Below are positions 50,667 through 59,862 of a DNA stretch of 64,000 nucleotides, piece by piece. Location: NCBI GenBank assembly GCA_026418275.1, contig JAOABQ010000114.1:1-64000 (forward strand), given 5' to 3'. Below the pieces are notes generated by a model that was not told where the DNA came from, searched no databases, and was given only the letters and a program-made list of their open reading frames with translations. Position 1 is the stretch's first letter. Each line of letters begins with the position of its first letter. This stretch comes from Clostridia bacterium (GTDB lineage Bacteria; Bacillota; Clostridia; Acetivibrionales; DSM-2933). The position numbers and the translations under genes were made by a program.

Positions 50667-50848
50667 TTTATCACCGCCTTTATGCTACTGTATGGCTTCA
50701 CTGATCTTACATTCATTAAGTCTTTGGGTTTGGTGTCATAAAAAATTTTATGTGTACTATTTTTTATTATGATCTGTAAAAGCAAATTTGATTCAAGCAT
50801 TCATTATTGATTAGCGAAAGAATATAGCTGCAATTTTTTAATATAAAC

Positions 50849-50881
50849 AAAAAAAGCCTAAGTATTTTTGAATACTTAAGC
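50849..50881 (-). terminator. Terminator of candidate ncRNA
   Basis: GCTTAAGTATT (50881-50871) pairs with AATACTTAGGC (50866-50856), followed by seven T on the minus strand. Confidence 0.8.
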
Positions 50882-51104
50882 TAGTTTATCTTTTTTATTT
50901 TTACCATGATGCCGTTGCTTCATTTTGACACCTATCTCGCGATAGGTGGGTGTCCGCATAAAAGTTTCTATCCTCCCCAGCCATAAATGGACTTACATTG
51001 GGCCCGATATCCAGCTTTCAATATAGAACTCCCGATTGAATGATGTAGGTTCAAAATGAGAGCTTGACGTGCATCTCAGTAATATGTAATTGTATCAACC
51101 AACG
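50849..51104 (-). ncRNA. Candidate structured ncRNA with own promoter and terminator
   Basis: Transcription would start near 51104 and stop at 50849. A 12-bp closing stem joins 51063-51051 (GCT-C-TCATTTTGA) and 50928-50917 (TCAAAATGAAGC). Inside are CACCTATC-GCGA-GATAGGTG with a GNRA tetraloop (50948-50929), TTCAAT/ATTGAA and an ACCTACAT/ATGTAAGT helix with one mismatch. No coding frame fits. It could be an independent RNA (6S-like was considered, not shown) or a riboswitch-terminator leader of the MYG1-like gene 180 bases downstream. Confidence 0.6.
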
Positions 51105-51110
51105 AATTAT

Positions 51111-51139
51111 ATTATAACCGAACCATATGTATTTGTCTA
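51111..51139 (-). promoter_or_regulatory. Promoter of candidate ncRNA
   Basis: Minus-strand TAGACA (51139-51134), 17-bp spacer, TATAAT (51116-51111). Confidence 0.75.
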
Positions 51140-51201
51140 TAGTAAATTTATTGTGCTTAATCCAAATAAAACCACAAACCACTCCATGTTTGTTTATGCA
51201 T

Positions 51202-52467
51202 CTAATGCTTAAACAAACCAATAAGATAGTTTTCTACATCACCTTTTAATACTTCCAGTTCACTAGATGCACGAATTACTAATTCATTATCAATCGAACT
51301 CTCCACTTCTTTATGGTGATTTTTAAGGAATTCAATCCTTAATCTTGTAGGCGGATGCGTAGCATCAACGCTGCTCTCATATTTCATATTCATCCGTTCT
51401 ATTCTCTGTTTTTCTCTTTCAGGTAAAGCTTTTAAAGCATGTTCAAGCTCAGAAAAAAGTTCTCTTGAATAAGCAAAGGAGGAAATTCTCTCAATTACAG
51501 AGTAGTATGTTGTTATGTACTGTATCTTTTGAAGTAAAGATACTGAAGCATCTGTACCACTTATTCTTGATTCAAGATAATCTGCATAATATTCTGCCCT
51601 TTGACTATTTCTCCATAACAGCAATGCCAACACATACCAAAAGGAAAGTATAACTCTTGATATGAGCCATCGTATACAGTTGATTAAAATAACAACAGGC
51701 TCTAAGTAAATATCTACTACATAAACGCTTCTAATTTTTGCAGGAGCAACGATAAAAATCCAGTTTTCAATCAACTTTAAAGCACCGCCAACAATTACTC
51801 CCCGTTTTATATCTCCATTCATATTATGTGCGATTTCATGTGCAAGTAAAGCAATTCTTTCTTTGTTATTACATAAATAAAACAAAGGAAGACCTAAAAA
51901 AAGTATTCTTTTTCTATTTAAGCCTATCTGTGAAAAAGAAGCGTTAAATTCGTTTGTCAGTACGATGTCGTCTATTTTTGGCGCTCCCATCATATCAGTC
52001 AACCTATCTACCAAAATATAAATATGCGGGAATTCTTCCCTTTTTATAGGGTTTACATTATCCTTTTTGAATTTTGGAATAAATAAATATGCAATTGCGA
52101 AAAAAATAAGTAACCCCACAAATCCTGCCAGATCCCGATACGCATTAAAAATATTAAATCCAATTCTTATAAAAAATAAAACTACGGTTAAATTAATAGT
52201 ATAGATTATAATTGAAAATATAAAAGCAAAGACCCACGACAGATTTAAACGAGGCCTAAATCTATCGCTTTGATTTATTTCATTATATAAATTTTTGCTG
52301 AATTTCTTTCCTAAAAACATATTGAATCTATGAAAGATAGCCTTTTTTCTTGGCACCTCTGAAGTAGGATCAATATTCCAATCACAGTGTTCACACCATG
52401 TAATATAGCCTGGATTAACTTCTAAATCAGTTCCACATTGTTTACACTTTATTTCTTGCTTTTGCAT
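51202..52467 (-). CDS. M48-family membrane metalloprotease with N-terminal zinc ribbon
   Basis: A 421-residue protein. Residues 1-32 hold a zinc ribbon (CKQCG, CEHC). Two membrane helices (about 85-150) precede the HtpX/M48 catalytic domain with zinc motif LLAHEIAHNMNGD and the downstream Glu in RAEYYADYLE; another helix pair lies between. The C-terminal ATHPPTRLRIEFL is the M48 signature. ATG 52467 has GAGGAG upstream; ATG 52509 is rejected. Probably membrane protein quality control. Confidence 0.87.
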   Translation of the reverse strand: MQKQEIKCKQCGTDLEVNPGYITWCEHCDWNIDPTSEVPRKKAIFHRFNMFLGKKFSKNLYNEINQSDRFRPRLNLSWVFAFIFSIIIYTINLTVVLFFIRIGFNIFNAYRDLAGFVGLLIFFAIAYLFIPKFKKDNVNPIKREEFPHIYILVDRLTDMMGAPKIDDIVLTNEFNASFSQIGLNRKRILFLGLPLFYLCNNKERIALLAHEIAHNMNGDIKRGVIVGGALKLIENWIFIVAPAKIRSVYVVDIYLEPVVILINCIRWLISRVILSFWYVLALLLWRNSQRAEYYADYLESRISGTDASVSLLQKIQYITTYYSVIERISSFAYSRELFSELEHALKALPEREKQRIERMNMKYESSVDATHPPTRLRIEFLKNHHKEVESSIDNELVIRASSELEVLKGDVENYLIGLFKH

Positions 52468-52553
52468 ATTGCTGCTCCTCTTCGCATAATTTCTTCCATT
52501 ATAACGCAAAATAATCCTGTGGTATATCTAAAATCATCCATGGAGGGTAAAAA

Positions 52554-52715
52554 ATGAAGGATAAAAGAATTATTAAGCCGGTTACGCAAGATGCAGGGTT
52601 TAAGGGTGAACTTGTTGAGTCAAAAGATGATATGGATTTTGAACCTACAGGAAGAAATATGAAACATAATCCTTATAAAACACCGCCTAACAACCTAACT
52701 ACAAAAAACAAATAG
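52554..52715 (+). CDS. Small hydrophilic protein (53 aa)
   Basis: ATG 52554 follows GGAGGG and opens a 53-codon frame starting MKDKRIIKPVTQDAGFKGEL and ending in a Lys/Asn/Thr/Pro-rich tail. No hydrophobic core or known family. Its terminator follows directly. Confidence 0.65.
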   Translation: MKDKRIIKPVTQDAGFKGELVESKDDMDFEPTGRNMKHNPYKTPPNNLTTKNK

Positions 52716-52723
52716 TTTTTATG

Positions 52724-52764
52724 AAGGGCAAATACATTCTAAGATCATAGAAGTATTTGCCCTT
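52724..52764. terminator. Intrinsic terminator
   Basis: AAGGGCAAATAC (52724-52735) pairs with GTATTTGCCCTT (52753-52764) after the 53-codon gene. Confidence 0.82.
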
Positions 52765-52959
52765 ATTCCTTCCCTTCCAATCTCACCGATTTATTCGCTT
52801 TAATCCTGATCTACTCTTCCTTTTTCCTACTTTTTCGATTTAAATACTAAGTTTTTTTCTTATTTGAGTTTAGTGTTACAAAATAAGGGTAAAAAAATAG
52901 CAACAAAAAGCAAAGTATAAAAATTGTACGAATAGAACAATAAATCATTTTGATTATAA

Positions 52960-53170
52960 AGGGTAAAGAGTATATTCAGGGCAGACGGCATATAATTTTT
53001 GGCCTTGAAAACTCAAAAGCTACGGGTAGAAGGCATAAATTCTTATAACCAAATAAGATCTGCAGAAAGCTAGAAAGGTCATGCTTTTCCTGCAGCAAAG
53101 ATAGATATTACGCCATTGTTTGCCCTCAGTTAATGAACGGCCAATATTAACGGCCGGAAAAACAGGAGGG
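52960..53170 (+). promoter_or_regulatory. Possible leader RNA of the exopolysaccharide operon
   Basis: Some 200 bases before the GT2 gene carry several short pairings (GGCATATAATTTTTGGCC, CTGCAG repeats at 53061 and 53095, GGCCGTTAATATTGGCCG-type dyad at 53138-53158) and the motif CAAAAGCTACGGG, which faintly recalls the c-di-GMP-I (GEMM) aptamer. I cannot build a convincing aptamer fold. The rest of the 460-base gap shows nothing. Confidence 0.3.
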
Positions 53171-53177
53171 ATTATAT

Positions 53178-54533
53178 ATGTTTTTTAGCACGATTACAAT
53201 AACATTGTTTCTTATATATTTGTTGTTTCAGCTTTTATATATCGTTGTTCCTTTGATATATAAAAATAAAATACATCCTGACACTAAACTGCCTGAAAAG
53301 GGAATATCGGTTTTAGTTCCGGCTTATAATGAAGAAGTTGTTATTGAGAGCTGTATAAATGCCATCGTCAATGTGAACTATGAACATTTTGAGGCCATTA
53401 TTATCAATGACGGTTCCAAAGACAGTACATTTAGTGTCTTAAAAGAGAAGCTGGACTTGGAATCCATTCACAGGGAAAAAGCCGGCAAACTGTTTCATAA
53501 TGCGGTTAAGGGTGTATATCGTTCTAAAACCTTTCCAAAGGTTTATGTTATCGATAAGGAAAACGGCGGAAAAGCAGACGCTTTAAATACAGGTATTGAG
53601 TATTCCACCCATGAAATCGTCATTACACTGGATGCTGACAGTATCTTGGATATTGAGTCCTTAAAGTATATCAACGCCTACTTTTATGATAGTAAAATAG
53701 CAGCTGCCGGAGGAACAGTATTGGTTGCCCAGGGAGTTAAAAATGAAGGTGCTTTGGTTAAACCGGTTTTTAACGCCGCAGGCCTTATCAAGCATCAAAT
53801 TATCCATTATTTCTATGGATTCTATATTAAAAAGCTTACCCAATCTGCGTTTAACTCTATTGTTGTTATTGCAGGCGCTTTCGGAGCATTCCGTAAGAAT
53901 ATTCTCTTTGATGTCAAAGGCTACCGGAATACGGTGGGAGAGGATATGGATATTACTTTAAAAATCCACCGGTATATTAGAGAAAACCGCCTCCAAAGTA
54001 AGCTCATTTACGCACCGGAAGCAGTATGCTATACCGAATGTCCCTCCAGCTTAAGGGATTTTCTCAAACAGAGGTTTCGCTGGCAAAGAGCTTTCATGGA
54101 CTGCGTTTTTGAATACTGGAAGGATCTTTTTAAGGGATTAAGCACTCCGCTGTCTTTATTCTTCCTGGTAGACGGACTTTTATTGGGAACCCTTACCTCC
54201 TTTCCAACCTTGCTTGCTCCCTTTATCCTTATCGCTGCCTGGGATAATGCATTTTTAACCCTTGTTTTATTTCTTGTTGCCAGTATTATTGCAACCATTG
54301 AAAACTTTATTTCCTTAAGCATTGGAAGAAACTACGGGTTTTCCTTCTCGGTCAGAAATTATCTTTATATCAGCTTTTTCCTCTTTATTGATGCATTGTC
54401 ATACAGGTTTTTAGCACTTGTCACCAATACAGTGGGAACGGTTATGAGCCTCTTTGAAGACGGAAAATGGGATAATATTCAAAGGTCGGGACAGTTTTCC
54501 GTATCCTTTAAGATAGAGGGGGCAAGGCACTAA
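53178..54533 (+). CDS. PgaC/IcaA-like family 2 glycosyltransferase
   Basis: A 451-residue processive beta-glycosyltransferase. It has an N-terminal membrane helix, a GT2 domain with VLVPAYNEEVVIESC, IIINDGSKDST, TLDADSILD (DxD), GEDMDIT (catalytic TED-like) and QRFRWQRA (QxxRW), then three to four C-terminal helices. Members make poly-N-acetylglucosamine or hyaluronan-like chains from UDP-sugars. AGGAGGG precedes the ATG. First gene of a three-gene operon with an acyltransferase and a GH18 enzyme, matching PNAG-type exopolysaccharide loci. Confidence 0.9.
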   Translation: MFFSTITITLFLIYLLFQLLYIVVPLIYKNKIHPDTKLPEKGISVLVPAYNEEVVIESCINAIVNVNYEHFEAIIINDGSKDSTFSVLKEKLDLESIHREKAGKLFHNAVKGVYRSKTFPKVYVIDKENGGKADALNTGIEYSTHEIVITLDADSILDIESLKYINAYFYDSKIAAAGGTVLVAQGVKNEGALVKPVFNAAGLIKHQIIHYFYGFYIKKLTQSAFNSIVVIAGAFGAFRKNILFDVKGYRNTVGEDMDITLKIHRYIRENRLQSKLIYAPEAVCYTECPSSLRDFLKQRFRWQRAFMDCVFEYWKDLFKGLSTPLSLFFLVDGLLLGTLTSFPTLLAPFILIAAWDNAFLTLVLFLVASIIATIENFISLSIGRNYGFSFSVRNYLYISFFLFIDALSYRFLALVTNTVGTVMSLFEDGKWDNIQRSGQFSVSFKIEGARH

Positions 54534-54639
54534 TACGACAATTGCCGGCACATAGTCCCAAGCTATTAAAGGAATGACCGGTTCGCTTACATTCCTTTAA
54601 TAGCGGGTATGGATATCTGAATACTTGGGGGGTTTTATT

Positions 54640-55734
54640 ATGACATCGAACAATACATTATCAAGAATATACTACATGGACGTTTTAAGAATCATCTCCA
54701 TCGTCGCAGTTATAACCATCCATATCACTGCCGGTGAAGTTATGGCAGTTAACCATCTTGAAACTGAAAGCTTTCGATGGTGGATAGCAAACATTTTTAA
54801 TGCATTTTCACGTTGGGGTGTTCCGATCTTTTTTATGATTAGCGGCGCACTGCTCTTAAAAGGAAGTGAAGATGAGTCAGCTGGCCAGTTTCTGAAAAAA
54901 AGAGTTTTAAGGATTGGTGTCCCCTTTTTGATCTGGTCGGTTATCTACTTTTTCCTCAAACATTATTCCTTGGAAAGAGATAATCCCGATATTGCTTCCA
55001 TCTTTCCGCTGTTTTTAAGAGAAATGTTCTTTGACAGGGTCTATTACCACTTTTGGTTTATTTACGTACTTCTTTCGGTTTACTTGGTAATACCTTTTAT
55101 CAGAAGAGCTGTAAAAGCTTCTTCAGACAAGGAGATACTTTACTGGTTGGGGCTCTGGTTTATTACTACTGTGATTTACAACACCGTCCAATCATTTTAT
55201 CAGTACTATGAAGTAGGGACCTATCTTTACAGCAGAGTGTTTGATATCCCCTTTGTTATGGGATATTCGGGGTACTTTTTGCTGGGATATTATCTCCATA
55301 AGCATGAATTCAGCTTCAAAGGGCGTATATCGCTTTATATACTGGGACTTGTGTCCTTTATCCTTATCCCTGCAGGCACCTACTTTATCAACAGAGGCAG
55401 AAGCACGTTGGCCGAGATCTTCTATGCCCATTTTACAATTACTACACCAATCCTAGCCGCTGCAGTGTTCGTCTTAATAAAGAATATAAATTGGGCTAAA
55501 TACTTGAAAGGAAGACTGAAGCTTATCGTGGGTTCCCTAAGCAATGCCGTGTTCGGTGTCTTTTGGATACACTTTATCGTACAGATTTTTATTGTTCAGC
55601 GGATGGACTGGGTTCAGTCTGTGAACCCGTTGTTAAAGACAATTTTAAGCATTTTGCTTACGTTTTTTATAAGCTATGCTTTCGTATTGATTATAAAATT
55701 TAATTCCCGTTTGAGTAAATATCTTTTGGGATAG
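54640..55734 (+). CDS. IcaC-like acyltransferase 3 family membrane protein
   Basis: A 364-residue protein with about ten membrane helices. N-terminal YYMDVLRIISIVAVITIHIT contains the catalytic His of acyltransferase-3 proteins, and WGVPIFFMISGALLLKG is a family block. IcaC homologues O-acylate (for example succinylate) nascent PNAG. ATG 54640 has GGGGGG upstream; a TTG five codons earlier is rejected. Confidence 0.87.
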   Translation: MTSNNTLSRIYYMDVLRIISIVAVITIHITAGEVMAVNHLETESFRWWIANIFNAFSRWGVPIFFMISGALLLKGSEDESAGQFLKKRVLRIGVPFLIWSVIYFFLKHYSLERDNPDIASIFPLFLREMFFDRVYYHFWFIYVLLSVYLVIPFIRRAVKASSDKEILYWLGLWFITTVIYNTVQSFYQYYEVGTYLYSRVFDIPFVMGYSGYFLLGYYLHKHEFSFKGRISLYILGLVSFILIPAGTYFINRGRSTLAEIFYAHFTITTPILAAAVFVLIKNINWAKYLKGRLKLIVGSLSNAVFGVFWIHFIVQIFIVQRMDWVQSVNPLLKTILSILLTFFISYAFVLIIKFNSRLSKYLLG

Positions 55735-55751
55735 CCGAGGAGAGAATGACA

Positions 55752-56912
55752 ATGAATAGAAAATTGCTTGTTTTGATCACCCTATGTATTTTTTTGATTA
55801 CAGGCGCTGTTATAGGCTATCTTACCCTATTTCAGGATCATAAGAAGTATTATACCTTATCGGCATACTTACCCCTTTGGAAAGAGTGGTCAGCCGAAAA
55901 GATCCAGGGTACAAAGTTTACCCATATTCATCTTGCTTTTGCGGGAATAGACCAGGATTATAAAATTACATTTAAAAATATCAAGCAGTTTAGTACTGCT
56001 GACCTCGAAAGCAAAATCCGGTCCTTAAGAAGCCTATATCCTGATTTGAAAATCACACTTTCGGTTGGCGGCTGGGGTGCTGAAGGTTTTTCGGATATGG
56101 CATCTAGGCTGGAAAACCGAAAAGCTTTTATAGAAAGTCTTACACAATTTTTGAAGGATTTCAACTTAAACGGCGCGGATATAGACTGGGAACACCCGGT
56201 AAATGGAGGCTGGGGCATCATTAAATCCCGTCCGGAGGACCGGGAAAACTTTACCCTTTTGATGTCTGAATTGAAGGAAAGCTTAAATAAACTGGGAAAG
56301 GAAACAGGGAAACACTATGAATTAAGCTATGCTGCCTCCTCCCATGATTGGGGCATTAAGAACCTTGAGTTTCATAAGGTTGTATCGGTTGTCGACTACA
56401 TTCATATCATGACCTATGACTACACCGGCCCTTGGTCTAAAAACACAGGCCATAATGCGGGCCTTTATAAAAATGGCCATTCGGATATCCCTACAAATAC
56501 ACGGGATGTGATTGAACTGTACCTTTCGGAGGGAGCCCCAAAGGATAAGGTTGTCCTTGGAATCGCAGCCTTTGGACATGGCTGGGAAGGAGTAGCAAGC
56601 CAAAATAACGGTCTGTTCCAGCCTGCGGAAAAGCCCTTGGACTCCAACACAATAGACTTATCTTATCGATCCATTAAGGAAAACTATCTTGGCAAAAACG
56701 GATTTACTCGTTTTTGGGATAATACCGCAAAAGTCCCTTATCTTTTTAACGGCAGCACGTTTATTACGTATGATGACCCGGAATCGGTTGCACTCAAAGT
56801 CTCTTATGCCAAGAAGAAACATCTGGCAGGCATTATGTATTGGGAATATTTGCAGGATGCTAATCATGAACTTTTGGATACAATGCACATGAAACTTGGG
56901 AATGAGAAATAA
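55752..56912 (+). CDS. GH18-family glycoside hydrolase, membrane anchored
   Basis: A 386-residue GH18 enzyme with an N-terminal anchor (KLLVLITLCIFLITGAVIGY). The catalytic DxxDxDxE motif reads NGADIDWEH: the first Asp is Asn, but the Asp-x-Glu catalytic pair is intact. SVGGWG precedes it. GH18 members cleave chitin or related GlcNAc polymers; in this operon it may trim or release the polysaccharide. ATG 55752 suits the GAGGAG site; ATG 55746 is only 3 nt from it. The stop overlaps a terminator. Confidence 0.88.
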   Translation: MNRKLLVLITLCIFLITGAVIGYLTLFQDHKKYYTLSAYLPLWKEWSAEKIQGTKFTHIHLAFAGIDQDYKITFKNIKQFSTADLESKIRSLRSLYPDLKITLSVGGWGAEGFSDMASRLENRKAFIESLTQFLKDFNLNGADIDWEHPVNGGWGIIKSRPEDRENFTLLMSELKESLNKLGKETGKHYELSYAASSHDWGIKNLEFHKVVSVVDYIHIMTYDYTGPWSKNTGHNAGLYKNGHSDIPTNTRDVIELYLSEGAPKDKVVLGIAAFGHGWEGVASQNNGLFQPAEKPLDSNTIDLSYRSIKENYLGKNGFTRFWDNTAKVPYLFNGSTFITYDDPESVALKVSYAKKKHLAGIMYWEYLQDANHELLDTMHMKLGNEK

Positions 56913-56956
56913 AAAAGCTGTAAAGAGTGCTTGGAATTACTCTTTACAGCTTTTTT
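56911..56956 (+). terminator. Intrinsic terminator, 18-bp stem
   Basis: 56911-56928 (AAAAAAGCTGTAAAGAGT) pairs perfectly with 56939-56956. It ends the exopolysaccharide operon and could act for the convergent DUF362 gene. Confidence 0.92.
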
Positions 56957-56965
56957 ATTATAACG

Positions 56966-58087
56966 TCAAGTAATTTTCTCAAGTTCATACTCCGTAGTGC
57001 CAAGCCCTAAAGACTCTGCATGCTTTAACCCTGCCAGCCAATTGGCACGGGGGTATATTTTGCGAAATTTATCAGAGCCTTCCCCATGGGAATGATCCTT
57101 GCCGTCGTCCAGCATACAACCTTTAAGCAAAGGAGCTGCATTAACCATATCAATACAAGCCTTATCCAATGCTACAGGGTCAAAGGAAGCCGCAATTCCA
57201 AGGTTTGGCACAATAGACATATCATTATTGGACCAACAGTCACAATTAGGGGAAATATCCATCATAAAATTCACATGAAAACCAGGTCTATCCTTTAAAA
57301 CTGCCAATGTATATTCTGCGATTTTTTCAGTAATAACACTAAAGTCTTCATCCCACTTTAACGTGGCTGCGCCATACATGCACATGGCAATGCACTGTCC
57401 GCAGCCGGTGCACTTGGCATCGTCGATTTTTGCCTTTTTGTCTGAATCAAAGAATATTGCGTCATGGGCACAATTCTTTTTACATAACCCGCACTGGGTA
57501 CAGAGATCTTTGGAAATTTGAGGCTTTGATGCAGAGTGCATTTCCAGCTTGCCGCCCCTTGACCCACACCCCATTCCTAGATTCTTAAGGGCTCCCCCAA
57601 AGCCTGTCATCTCATGCCCCTTAAAATGATTGATGGATATGATAATATCCGAATCTGCGATGACCGTTCCAATTTTGGCTGCTTTTACGTGCTTTCCGTT
57701 TACCGGTATTTCCTTATAGTCGCTCCCCTTGAGACCATCTGCAATGATCACGTTGACTCCGGTAGAAAGCATATTAAATCCGTTTTCGGAAGCCGCATAA
57801 AGATGCTGGACCGCATTAGAGCGTTTTCCCATGTAAAGGGTGTTTGTGTCGGTAAGGAAGGGAAGCCCTCCCAGTTCTTTTACTGTATCTGCTATGGTTT
57901 TAACATAGTTTGGGCGTATATAAGCAACATTGCCAGGTTCTCCAAAATGAATCTTCAGGGCCGTAAATTTATTTTTAAAATCTACTCTATCGATGCCCGC
58001 TTTTCGGATAAGCTTATTCAGCTTTTGAAGAATGTTTAAGTTAGGTGTTGTCCTTAAATCAATAAAATAAACCTTTGATTTCTCCAT
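56966..58087 (-). CDS. DUF362 protein with two [4Fe-4S] ferredoxin motifs
   Basis: A 373-residue DUF362 protein. Central ferredoxin-like region has CTQCGLCKKNCAHDAI and CTGCGQCIAMCMYGAA, sites for two [4Fe-4S] clusters. Flanking blocks (KIHFGEPGNVAYIRP, HFKGHEMTGFGGALKNLGMG) are typical of the family, found widely in anaerobes. Its redox partner is unknown. Confidence 0.9.
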   Translation of the reverse strand: MEKSKVYFIDLRTTPNLNILQKLNKLIRKAGIDRVDFKNKFTALKIHFGEPGNVAYIRPNYVKTIADTVKELGGLPFLTDTNTLYMGKRSNAVQHLYAASENGFNMLSTGVNVIIADGLKGSDYKEIPVNGKHVKAAKIGTVIADSDIIISINHFKGHEMTGFGGALKNLGMGCGSRGGKLEMHSASKPQISKDLCTQCGLCKKNCAHDAIFFDSDKKAKIDDAKCTGCGQCIAMCMYGAATLKWDEDFSVITEKIAEYTLAVLKDRPGFHVNFMMDISPNCDCWSNNDMSIVPNLGIAASFDPVALDKACIDMVNAAPLLKGCMLDDGKDHSHGEGSDKFRKIYPRANWLAGLKHAESLGLGTTEYELEKIT

Positions 58088-58240
58088 TCTTATCCCCCTG
58101 TAAATTAAATTATTTTTTTACTTTCAGCAAAATAACTTTAATTTGCCTTATATATAGCTATGTATCCCAAAATTTACTATTATCATATCATGGTTTTATA
58201 CCATCATCAAGCAGTAGTCCATCATAGTTTTACAACAAAG

Positions 58241-58266
58241 AAAAAACGGCTGACCCCAGTCAACCG
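58241..58266 (-). terminator. Terminator of lactate permease gene
   Basis: CGGTTGAC (58266-58259) pairs with GTCAGCCG (58254-58247), one G-U, followed by six T on the minus strand. Confidence 0.8.
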
Positions 58267-58317
58267 CCTTTGTTTGTGATATCAATACCTTGTCAGTTAA
58301 GAAAACTTAAATACTTC

Positions 58318-59862
58318 TCAAAATGAAAACGCAAATACTAAAAGTCCCATAAATATCACATATACCAGACAATATTTTAATGTAGTTCCAAAAATTCTGC
58401 CTTCATTTCCTTGAAGCCCCGTTGAAGACACTGCTATGGAAATGCTTTGGGGTGATATCATTTTCCCGGCTGTAGCACCGCTGGCATTGGCAGCTGTAAG
58501 CCACTCCTGATTGATCCCCAATTGGATTGCTGTTTGCTTCTGAAGGCTTCCAAAAAGTACATTGGATGAGGTATCACTTCCTGTTAAAAAGGTTCCCAGA
58601 GCTCCGATAAATGGTGCTATCAGCGGGTATAAGCTGCCGCTGACTGCTGCCAATGCAGCTGCAATGCTATTTACCATTCCGCTGTATCCCATTAACTTGG
58701 CCAGAACTACAATCGATAAAACTGTCACAATCGTTTTATCTACCTGCCGCAGGGTTTTCAACAAAATTCCGAAAATCTTTTTGAAAGCGGCCCCCTGGAT
58801 GAGCCCTCCAATAACTGCAGATATAAAAAGGATGGTCCCTCCCCCGCTTAACCACTGAAATGCAAGAGCCTTTCCACCTGGCCCGAAATAAAACTGTTGC
58901 TTTAACACAAAAGGATACTCATTTAGAAAACCTAAAAAAGGTAGGAACCGGATTATGAAAATCATACCTAAAATCAATAAATAGGGCGCCCAGGCAGCTA
59001 ATGCTCCTTTCAAGCTTATCTTCTCCCGAGCCTCTTCCTTATCTCCTTTTTCACCTTCAAATAACCACACCCTTTTTACCGGCCGTAATTTAATCCATGT
59101 CACAATCACCACCAGGGAAGCCAACGCACCAACAACGGCTGCCAATTCCGGGCCTACATACATGGCTGTCAGTGTTTGACCCGCAGCAAACGCTGTTCCC
59201 GAAGCAAGGGATACTCCTATTACTCCTTTTACATTTTTGAAACTCCCCGTCACAGCAAAAATTAACACAAAGGGCAGCAAAATAACAAAAGGTATGAGTT
59301 GAAGAGAAGTATATACCGAAAGTTCCTTTACCGGAAGAGAGGTTACCTGGGAAAGGGTAATCACAGGAATCCCCAATACACCAAAGGCAACAGGAATTGT
59401 ATTCGCAATAAGACAAACTGTGGCAGCCAAAACCGGATTAAATCCCATGGCAGCCAATATGCTGGCAGGAATCGCTACCGCGGTACCAAACCCGGCAACC
59501 GCCTCTAAAAACCCTCCAAAGCCAAAGGCCAGAATAAGCCCCTGGATTCTGCGGTCCGAGGATAATCCAGACAACATTTTCTTTATTTGCGCCATACTCC
59601 CGGTCTCAACCGTAACATTGTAAACAAACAATGCAGAAATGATAACCCAGATAATAGGATATAACGCAAGCATTATCCCTTCCAAAGATGCCTGGGCTAT
59701 GAAGTTTACCGGCATATTAAAGAATATCCCCGAAATCAAAAGTGTAAGAATCAACGCCGTCAAACTTGCTTTATAAGCCTTCATTTTTAGTTTCCCAAGA
59801 CTAAAAACAAGCCAGGCAATCGGTATGAATGCCATTATAACCTCAAAGATATTGATTTTCAT
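58318..59862 (-). CDS. lctP: L-lactate permease (LctP/LldP family)
   Basis: A 514-residue permease with about 12 membrane helices. Recognisable blocks are GFGGFLEAVAGFGTAVAIPA, VAFGVLGIPV and GALGTFLTGSDTSSNVLFGS. It imports lactate or glycolate by proton symport. ATG 59862 has AAGGTGAG upstream; GTG 59868 is weaker. Monocistronic, with a terminator behind it. Confidence 0.94.
   Translation of the reverse strand: MKINIFEVIMAFIPIAWLVFSLGKLKMKAYKASLTALILTLLISGIFFNMPVNFIAQASLEGIMLALYPIIWVIISALFVYNVTVETGSMAQIKKMLSGLSSDRRIQGLILAFGFGGFLEAVAGFGTAVAIPASILAAMGFNPVLAATVCLIANTIPVAFGVLGIPVITLSQVTSLPVKELSVYTSLQLIPFVILLPFVLIFAVTGSFKNVKGVIGVSLASGTAFAAGQTLTAMYVGPELAAVVGALASLVVIVTWIKLRPVKRVWLFEGEKGDKEEAREKISLKGALAAWAPYLLILGMIFIIRFLPFLGFLNEYPFVLKQQFYFGPGGKALAFQWLSGGGTILFISAVIGGLIQGAAFKKIFGILLKTLRQVDKTIVTVLSIVVLAKLMGYSGMVNSIAAALAAVSGSLYPLIAPFIGALGTFLTGSDTSSNVLFGSLQKQTAIQLGINQEWLTAANASGATAGKMISPQSISIAVSSTGLQGNEGRIFGTTLKYCLVYVIFMGLLVFAFSF

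Noticed and set aside
53061..53110. Transposon ends suggested by repeated CTGCAG
   Set aside because: The matches are a 6-bp restriction-like word within a short dyad; no target duplication or transposase.
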